In this document: in pieces, positions 7,130 to 12,399 of the stretch
Layout of the letters: every line of letters starts with the position of its first letter
How positions within the stretch are numbered: the first letter of the stretch is position 1
Source of the DNA: Phoronis pallida
Taxonomy: Eukaryota > Phoronida > Phoronidae
DNA: 12,399 nucleotides
NCBI GenBank assembly: GCA_028565715.1
Contig: JAOXYC010188356.1
Coordinates: 1-12,399 of the forward strand
Direction: 5' to 3'
Position numbers and translations under genes: made by a program
Notes under the pieces: generated by a model
Databases searched by the model: none
What the model was told of the DNA's origin: nothing
What the model saw: only the letters and a program-made list of their open reading frames with translations

Positions 7130-7178
7130 GCTATTATCAAAATATCCCTGGATCCGCCACTGGCTATTATCAAAATAT
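7113..7178. repeat. perfect 33-bp tandem duplication spanning a MITE end
   Basis: The 33 bases at 7113-7145 are repeated exactly at 7146-7178. The unit includes the right TIR of the 6843-7129 element and 16 bp of host flank (gctattatcaaaatat). Identity of the copies means the duplication is recent relative to the surrounding decay. Confidence 0.93.
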
Positions 7179-7432
7179 CATTATCATTAGACAAATACAC
7201 CTGTCTCTTTTGCTATAAGCAAATGTTTTAAGAAGTGTTAGATCAAGTAATTGTAGCCTCATGCCTATTATATGGACATAAACGCTTTGTGGATGAACAC
7301 ATTTACCAATCGAAAAAAAGAATTTCATTCAAATTTGATGGAATAGAATTTTGATTGCTTTGTCTCACTATAAGGCAATTTAATTCTGTAACTAAACTTT
7401 AAAAGGGAGCTGAAGTTAAAGATTTTACTTTC
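7179..7432. other. non-coding stretch
   Basis: AT-rich sequence with no exon, repeat or hairpin that I can support. Confidence 0.4.
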
Positions 7433-7722
7433 GTTAGTTTGTTTTGTTACTGCACAAAATAACAAAATATTCAACTTTTATATTGCTTCACGTTATTTTG
7501 CAACTTGTATCTTCCAAATCATGAAGATAGAACCAATAACATCATAATGACACCAGTGACGTCACAATGTTGTCAGTCATGTCATAATGAATGTTTGATT
7601 GATTTTGAAAAATCTAAAGTCATGTTTGGAAGATCCATTTGGCAAAATAACGGAAAATTGACAGTTTAGAACTATAATGATTGGATATTTTGTTATTGTG
7701 TACAGCTACAAAACAAATTAAC
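7433..7722. mobile_element. ~290-bp palindromic MITE-like element
   Basis: Arms 7433-7530 and about 7615-7722 pair through blocks such as GTTAGTTTGTTTTGT against acaaaacaaattaac, AATAACAAAATAT against atattttgttatt, CGTTATTTTGC against gcaaaataacg, and TCTTCCAAA against tttggaaga. The loop holds degenerate catcataatg/gtcataatg repeats and a perfect TGACGTCA palindrome (7557-7564). Exact ends are uncertain because weak pairing runs further out. The right end overlaps the stop of the adjacent Penelope-like fragment. Confidence 0.6.
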
Positions 7723-7936
7723 TGTGTAAAGAATCCTGAAATTTGATGTATGGGTCCACCAAGTTAATATGATCGAAGAATTTACCCAACTCACTGGTTT
7801 TCAAAATAGCAAAGACATCGTCAACATATCGAAACCGCACTGATGGTTTGTTACCGGTGAATGTATGTAACGCACGCGACTCAAAATCTTCCATGTACAT
7901 GTACAGGTTTGCAGTGATCAGCGCCACTCCCTGGAT
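7718..7936 (-). pseudogene. Penelope-like retroelement reverse-transcriptase fragment
   Basis: On the minus strand about 70 codons are open and read through ANLYM, EDFESRAL, a lysine/serine-rich link and FRYVDDVFAI, then IKFQD before a stop. The YVDD box is the catalytic motif of reverse transcriptases. ANLYMxxFE followed by RYVDD is the spacing seen in Penelope-like elements, where the first part belongs to the preceding RT motif. A full RT is several hundred residues, so both ends are missing: an in-frame TGA lies just upstream and the downstream end runs into the 7433-7722 palindrome. It is dead on its own. A non-LTR origin is less likely given the ANLYM-type block. Confidence 0.7.
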
Positions 7937-8574
7937 GGATCAAAACTACATTTTATTAATTTTAAGATTGTATCACGATTCGATTTTTCACTGTGCCTTG
8001 AAGAAACATGCGGCTTTTAAGATAATAAACCAAAACAATAAATTTCATTTGTAAACAATTAACAGTTCATCTGCATTTTACACATCTTTAAATGAATATT
8101 TTCATTTTAAGGTGCCTAGAGGCATGATCTTCAAAGAATAATTTTCTCTTTGATTTCAACGTTTATCAGGACATAACATCAGAACCTCCGGCAACGGCAC
8201 AAAAAGTTACGCTGGAAAAGTGTTTGGCAATTGTTTACAAACAAGGTCTCAGAATATTTTTTTTTGAATAAGGACAGTTTCACGTTGGGGATATCCAGTG
8301 CCGAGCTCCGATAGTTATGAAAAGGGTATAAATCAATTTATAAGCATTGAATATCATTGATCTGCAAAAAGCACCCAGTGGGCATTTTCGTGACAGAGCG
8401 AGTCATTGTGGAGTCTTGTCAATCATCTTATAGTTCCATTGTGAAATCATACCTTACAGCAAGTGAGAAACTTTTGATTAAAATTGAAAAAAGATTTAGC
8501 AATGCTTACCTCCACTAAATCGGCTGAGTTCACCACAAACAGGAAACTAATATGACTGTTTTCTAACTTCATTC
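7937..8574. other. non-coding stretch between retroelement fragment and Harbinger element
   Basis: AT-rich sequence with no recognised gene. A GTAAACAATT string (8052) and TTGTTTACAAA (8230) echo motifs at the window start, but no larger shared block was found. Confidence 0.35.
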
Positions 8575-8766
8575 TTAAGGCCCGTTCATGCTGCAGCGAC
8601 ACGACATTGCGACACGACTTTGGCAACTTGCCACTGCGTTTTGTCGTGTGACTTGTCGTTCATGCTGCTGCGACACGACATTACGACTTTCCGACTTTTT
8701 CATATAAACTAATTATAATTTGTGATTTTATCAACATTTGCGGTCAGTCAATGAAAGATATAGTAG

Positions 8767-8958
8767 CCTACATCGTTGGATAGTGACAATGATCTTGAAT
8801 TACTTCTTCCTTTACGAAAAAGACGCGCCGACGAAGAAGAATGGTTGCGGAAAACAAAAGTAATGACTAATTTCAGGCAATCAACATACGGGAATTACCA
8901 ACACCTTGTACAGGAACTTTATTTTCACCCACTTTTAGAGCACTTAAAAGTGCTCTAA
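8767..8958 (+). pseudogene. remnant of a Harbinger transposase N-terminal region
   Basis: About 63 open codons with acidic DSDNDLE, the basic RKRRADEEEWLRKTK and then YGNYQHLVQEL before a stop. Harbinger (HARBI1-like) transposases commonly have a basic RRxxR..W block followed by a G-x-[FY]-[HN]-x-L-VQEL segment near the N-terminus, well ahead of the DDE nuclease. The match is by memory of the family and modest, but its location inside an element with Harbinger ends makes it coherent. No DDE domain remains and no ATG starts the frame. Confidence 0.5.
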
Positions 8959-8959
8959 A
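8934..8959. repeat. 26-bp near-perfect palindrome
   Basis: TTTAGAGCACTT and AAGTGCTCTAAA are exact complements separated by two bases. It ends the transposase-like open frame and sits near the middle of the Harbinger element, where it may mark an internal deletion junction. Confidence 0.85.
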
Positions 8960-9572
8960 TAATTCCGAATACCAGGGGGTCAACTTGATTTCATTCTTGG
9001 GTTAATATAAATAAGAATACGCAGTTTTGATTGGCTGATTGCAAAATGACGTGCGACAAAATAGAAACCCGACTATCCACACGCATTGTCGCTTGCGACA
9101 CGAAATGTCGTATACGCTGTCGCAACCAGCTTGAACGACATCACTGTTTTAATACTTTCTACTTTTATGCGAAAATTTGTCGCAGCGTTTCAATTGTCGT
9201 GTCGCGGCAGCATGAACCCCCCTTTAGTAAGATAAGGTTTCGTAATGTATTTTGAGGGCCTTATTTTGTTATGTTTATGTATATATGTACCTCCATCACG
9301 ATTTTGCTATGCAAATTTCTCGAATTTTATATTTATGGCGTTTCGCTACTTTGATAAAAGTTGTTCATCACAATTTAATTTAAGTTTTATTTCCTTTTGT
9401 ACAACATTCGGTCCCACCATTTTGGTTAAAATTCAATTGTTTTCTAGAGCTACACTTTTGATGCTCAGGTACATGTATGACAATTTAAAACTAATGGCTC
9501 GCAGAAACGCGCGAGTGGTAGGCGGTACTTACCGGTTTATTGTGCTACAGTGATGTCTAAAGAAGTCTGTTC

Positions 9573-9595
9573 GGGGTCGGGAGGGGGGAGGGGGG
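9573..9595 (+). other. potential G-quadruplex motif
   Basis: Four runs of 3-6 guanines (GGGG, GGG, GGGGGG, GGGGGG) are separated by one- or two-base loops, about 390 bp upstream of the CTL-2 start. It fits the standard G-quadruplex pattern; function is not implied. Confidence 0.6.
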
Positions 9596-9689
9596 AGATC
9601 TTCGCTAGAAAGTGGTTAAGGGTGAGCCGCCCAGGGATAAAAAAGAGACCAAAATGAATTCCATGAGATATATATGTACTAAAATCTGG

Positions 9690-9755
9690 AAAACCTGACC
9701 ACACAAATACCAAAATTGGTGAAAAACTGACCCACTCAAATACCCAAATCAGTGA
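9690..9755. repeat. two diverged 33-bp tandem repeats
   Basis: Units 9690-9722 and 9723-9755 share aaaac-ctga-cca/ctc-aaatac-caaa-t-gtga. They are two direct copies with scattered mismatches and no wider array. Confidence 0.7.
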
Positions 9756-9855
9756 AAAAGCAACATGTACAACAATGCGACTCATATATACGATGTATCT
9801 CCCCGTAGTGTGGTAGTAACCCCCAGGGCGTTAGCTACATGTGTAAGCTTTCATA

Positions 9856-9966
9856 TTCCTTGATACTTTGCCAAGTCCGACGCGTACAATAGTGACCCAT
9901 TCTTGGTTTGCGCGTCATTCGACTACTGAATAGCGTCTCCATAAGACGGAAAATAATTTGTCGAGG
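9856..9966 (+). promoter_or_regulatory. conserved 5' block upstream of the CTL-2 start
   Basis: Counterpart of 1562-1647: ttccttgatactttgcca, then gtacaatagtg, gtcattcg and ctactgaata in the same order, with small indels. Its end touches the ATG at 9967. The homology supports both the placement of the tiny first exons and a shared transcription start region, but it does not tell promoter from 5' UTR. Confidence 0.5.
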
Positions 9967-9972
9967 ATGTGG
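9967..9972 (+). CDS. CTL-2 exon 1, six coding bases (Met-Trp)
   Basis: ATGTGG followed by the donor gtaggt, phase 0. Only two codons are coding, so automatic gene finders would probably miss this exon and start elsewhere. It is supported by the conserved upstream block shared with CTL-1, by a correct phase into exon 2, and by absence of an ATG in exon 2 ahead of the hydrophobic core. Confidence 0.68.
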
Positions 9973-11793
9973 GTAGGTTTTTTTAATAATACCATATGTT
10001 TTTTTTTCAATTTTGCTTTTAATTCAATTTTTTTTAAATAAAATCTAAATTAAAGAATGGATTTCTTTTTTAATTCGGGTATCTATACGATAGTAACAGG
10101 AATGCAAGAAAAGATGTTTTAAAAGATTTAATTCATGTTGATTTTTGTCAAAAATATTGCATAATTTTTTTTACTAAAAAATCAATTCTAGAACCCTAAA
10201 AACGTTCCGAATCGGTGAAGTACAGTATTAGAATGTTCAATGATATATTCAAAAAATCTAGTCATTATGTAATTATACCTGCAAAGTTCAAGCTCTACGC
10301 ATTCACCTTTTTTCATATAGGGTTTAATAAATATTCACTCCAGTTTATTTCTAATCTCGTGAACCTGTTGATGTGGTGCAATTCTCTCGTAATCTGAATG
10401 CCTTTCTTTTCATTTCAGACTGTATCAGTATCAGTTTGTTTCCTCTTGTGTTTGGGGGTTTCATTGGCGGCTTACTGTCCTCCTGGTTTTACCAAGTAAG
10501 TTCGTCTTATAAAACATTTTAAGAACATGGTAAAAAGCGGTCTACGAAAAATCATTTTATCACATTATGAACAGTTTTAAAATTGTTGAACCTTCTTATT
10601 TACAGTAAACTGCAAAGAAAAACAAACAGAACTTGGGCTCGCGTGGCCATTTTCGGCCTAGCCCGAGTTCTATCTATTTTTCTTTGCAATTTACTGTAAT
10701 GTCTTAAAAATGAAATTGATGACAATAAGAAATTACAACCCATGCTTTGTGAAAATATGATTGATTAAAATAAGTTTTTGATGCACGTCTCAGTGCCGAA
10801 AGTGTAGGTTTCGGTCTTGTGTCCAAACGCAAAACATTCTAAAGCAAGTGCTGAAGTCAACCCTCATCGCAAAAATCACACGTGATTACAGTAAATAACA
10901 AAAACATGTTTTAATAGGAAAGGGTCTCACTGCTACAAAGTCGTCAGTGCGCGTGTCAGCTGGTGGACAGCTATGAACCATTGCCATGAAGATGGTGGCC
11001 ATCTGGCTGACGTCAAGTCTTGGACTGAACAATGGTACATTACGAGCCTGATCAAACACACGTTAACCAACCGTGGATACTTCGCTAGCGGAACCGAGTT
11101 CTGGGTTGGTGGAAGCGATCAACGACGAGAAGGGGTCTGGAGATGGGAGTCGGATGGCTCACGTGTTACTTACACTAATTGGAATCCAGGTAAGAAAAAA
11201 AACATGGTCATTTAGAACAAATCATCTTCATCATCATCATCATCATCATCATCATTATCGTCATCACCATCGTCATCAAAAACATGAGACTGGTTGCCGT
11301 GTGGTTTGAGATCTAGATTCACACGCCTGTGTCGTAGGTTCATGTCTTACCGACTTGTTTTCCTGACCATAGCGCACATAAGTCATCTTCTTTTCTTATC
11401 TCAAGGGTTTCAGTTGTGAGAGAGAATCCGCTTTGTCTGTCTCAATATAATCATGGTATTGAACATTAAATCTTCTACGAGATAACAAATAATGATTTAC
11501 TAACTTTGTACACACTCATCTTTTAAAACGGCCGATACCATCCTAACACGTGTTGTGATACTTTTGTGCCGATCAAAAACCATAGCAGTATTGTCAACAT
11601 GTTATCATAGTTCGGCAATTTGTAATACACAGTATAATACAGTCTATGGACCTTTCATAAAATTACAGGACAGCCTGATAACGACGGAGGGAGAGACCAC
11701 TGCATGCATCTTTGGGGATCCAAGCGGAATTTCAAGTGGGACGACACAAGATGTGGCAACAGAAAGAACTACGTTTGTGAGATAAAGCCTTAG
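9967..11793 (+). CDS. CTL-2: secreted perlucin-like C-type lectin (4 exons, 159 aa)
   Basis: Join 9967..9972, 10419..10495, 10918..11189, 11669..11793, all GT..AG, phases 0, 2 and 1 as in CTL-1. The signal peptide covers about residues 1-20 and one long-form C-type lectin domain fills 22-159. Visible features are Cys22-Pro-Pro-Gly-Phe, Cys33, WWTAMNHC (43-50), GGHLADVKS (54-62), WVGG (90-93), GVWRWESD (100-107), WNPG (116-119), QPD (120-122), Asp128, Cys130, WDD (142-144), Cys147 and Cys155. Six mature cysteines fit three disulfides. In this family QPD usually goes with galactose-type binding, but the WND asparagine is replaced by Asp143, so specificity is inference. Introns are compact (446, 422 and 479 bp). 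The gene looks intact; only the acceptor before exon 3 (ttttaatag) is weak. Confidence 0.88.
10419..10495 (+). CDS. CTL-2 exon 2, signal-peptide core
   Basis: A 77-nt exon from acceptor catttcag to donor ACCAA|gtaagt (phase 2). It encodes a valine- and leucine-rich hydrophobic segment ending SLAA, then YCPPGFT, the start of the mature lectin. Its length and the FLLC, LGV and CPxGFT positions match CTL-1 exon 2. Confidence 0.88.
10603..10696. mobile_element. 94-bp Tc1/mariner-type MITE in CTL-2 intron 2
   Basis: Starts CAGTAAACTGCAAAGAAA and ends TTTCTTTGCAATTTACTG, with TA immediately outside both ends (10601-10602 and 10697-10698). CAGT termini and a TA duplication are characteristic of Tc1/mariner-derived elements. 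Almost the whole length folds as one hairpin, with the inner arm gaacttgggct/agcccgagttc and a loop rich in GGCC. Confidence 0.82.
10918..11189 (+). CDS. CTL-2 exon 3, main body of the lectin domain
   Basis: A 272-nt exon, the same length and phases as in CTL-1, ending CCAG|gtaaga. It encodes residues 29-118 including SHCYK, NHCHEDGGHLADV, WVGG, GVWRWESD and the TNWNP lead-in to the sugar site. CTL-1 has WLYG where this copy has the family-typical WNPG. Confidence 0.94.
11227..11275 (+). repeat. (CAT)n microsatellite in CTL-2 intron 3
   Basis: An uninterrupted CAT/TCA tract of about nine units (near 11228-11255) is followed by degenerate cgtcatcaccatcgtcatc. It lies 37 bp after the exon 3 donor. 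Confidence 0.88.
11669..11793 (+). CDS. CTL-2 exon 4, calcium/sugar-site half and stop
   Basis: After acceptor aaattacag the exon completes Gly119 and encodes QPD, DHCMHLWG, KWDD, RCG, NYVCEIKP and TAG (11791-11793). It is three nucleotides longer than CTL-1 exon 4: the C-terminus carries one extra codon. The bases after the stop (aagatgacc) resemble those after the CTL-1 stop (gaagacacc), another trace of the duplication. Confidence 0.93.
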
Positions 11794-12399
11794 AAGATGA
11801 CCATTGTATCTGATACGTGAATTGAATTGGGACATTCGTCATAAATCAACGCATGTGTTTTACAATTTAACGAAAACATCTTTAGATAATTGTTTAAGTC
11901 GATGTATGGAAGGACATTGTGGAAATATTGCTGCTTTAAATAAAAAATCAAGACATTACGGAATGGAGAAACAAAAAATGCCCTTTATGAATCAATTGTT
12001 TAATAATGTGAATAGACTGGGTTTTAATTGAAATATATGACACTGGAACATGTCCCAATTCTTTAACCACTTGTTGTTGTTTTTTATTCAATCACTCCGA
12101 ACAATAATATGTTAACGAGCCTGTGTCCTATGTTTCGCTGAACATACTCATTAAAACGCCTACTGAAAACATAATCTCGCACGATGTATAATTAAGGGGA
12201 TAAACATATGTACGATATACATGGTGGTCCAGAAAGAAATGAAACATTCTGTTATGTAATAATACGATGAAATAGATTGTTCATTCTCTCCCGAACATGA
12301 AATATTAAATTATTCACTTACTGGTGAGATTTCTTTTGATGTTCAGACGTTTCAGCCCAGCTACTCTGGGCTTTTCTCGATGACTGATGTGTTTTGGGA
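11794..12399 (+). other. CTL-2 3' UTR and flank
   Basis: No second gene is recognisable. AATAAA at 11939-11944 is the nearest poly(A) signal, 146 nt past the stop; ATTAAA variants lie at 12150-12155 and 12304-12309. A short open frame at 11804-12031 has four cysteine or histidine-cysteine pairs but no homology I recognise, and it probably belongs to the UTR. A small hairpin, agcccagctactctgggctt, is near 12356. Confidence 0.4.

Larger units (their letters stand above)
8578..9223. mobile_element. 646-bp decayed PIF/Harbinger-like element
   Basis: The termini AGGCCCGTTCATGCTGC on the left and, as complement, AGGGGGGTTCATGCTGC on the right are flanked by TTA at 8575-8577 and 9224-9226. A 3-bp TTA/TWA target and GGGCCCGTTC-type ends are hallmarks of the PIF/Harbinger superfamily. 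Subterminal regions are filled with direct and inverted copies of GCGACACGACA and TGTCGTGTCGC, probable transposase-binding repeats. The element holds a transposase-like fragment (8767-8958), so it looks like an internally deleted derivative rather than a pure MITE. Confidence 0.78.
9227..9855. other. intergenic stretch before CTL-2
   Basis: No gene is supported. An open frame at 9245-9553 (102 codons) is hydrophobic and cysteine-containing but lacks a known domain, splice logic or a homologue I recognise. A G-rich run and a 33-bp direct repeat lie inside and are listed separately. Confidence 0.4.

Noticed and set aside
9245-9553. 102-codon plus-strand frame with hydrophobic, cysteine-containing product
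   Set aside because: No domain, no splice context and no signal-peptide architecture I trust; composition fits AT-rich chance.
11221-11309. Histidine-run peptide (HHHHHHHHH) in the +2 frame after CTL-2 exon 3
   Set aside because: It is the CAT microsatellite read through the intron; the exon ends at a strong donor (gtaaga) before it.
11804-12031. 75-codon frame after CTL-2 containing CLSRCMEGHC
   Set aside because: Starts 10 bp after the CTL-2 stop within the likely 3' UTR and runs past a poly(A) signal; no family recognised.

Overview
The window looks like intron-rich, AT-rich animal nuclear DNA. Its coding content is short exons bounded by GT..AG introns, and most of the rest is debris of eukaryotic DNA transposons (hAT-like, PIF/Harbinger-like, Tc1/mariner-like) plus a Penelope-like reverse-transcriptase fragment. 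The two genes are secreted single-domain C-type lectins of the perlucin-like kind that occur as large expanded families in molluscs. A bivalve is my best guess, by inference; no single sequence here fixes the species. I see no bacterial genes, rRNA, tRNA or CRISPR.

Layout. 1-1561: no convincing gene; an AT-rich stretch with clustered GTAAACA motifs, a possible decayed cysteine-rich coding fragment (about 688-931) and a TATG-rich simple repeat. 1648-6091: lectin gene 1 (CTL-1), four coding exons at 1648-1671, 2582-2658, 3967-4238 and 5970-6091, encoding 164 aa. Its three introns are inflated by palindromic elements: one around 1690-2376 with a second one nested in it, one at 3011-3827, and in intron 3 a 99-bp hairpin (4545-4643) and a 1.2-kb hAT-like element (4720-5923). 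6092-9855: 3' UTR, then intergenic DNA with four more element remnants. 9967-11793: lectin gene 2 (CTL-2), four coding exons at 9967-9972, 10419-10495, 10918-11189 and 11669-11793, encoding 159 aa, with introns of only about 420-480 bp. 11794-12399: 3' flank.

The two lectins are tandem paralogues on the same strand. They share intron phases (0, 2, 1), identical lengths for exons 2 (77 nt) and 3 (272 nt), and 63 of 90 identical residues across exon 3. Both have a signal peptide and a complete long-form carbohydrate-recognition domain, so both products should be secreted. They differ at the sites that decide function: CTL-1 has NPD with WND and a seventh cysteine, whereas CTL-2 has QPD with WDD and the usual six cysteines.

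The most unusual structural signal is in the CTL-1 introns. Each carries a different large inverted-repeat element, and all three have arms made of short tandem or modular repeats (about 21-bp units in two of them). The same introns in CTL-2 have nothing comparable.
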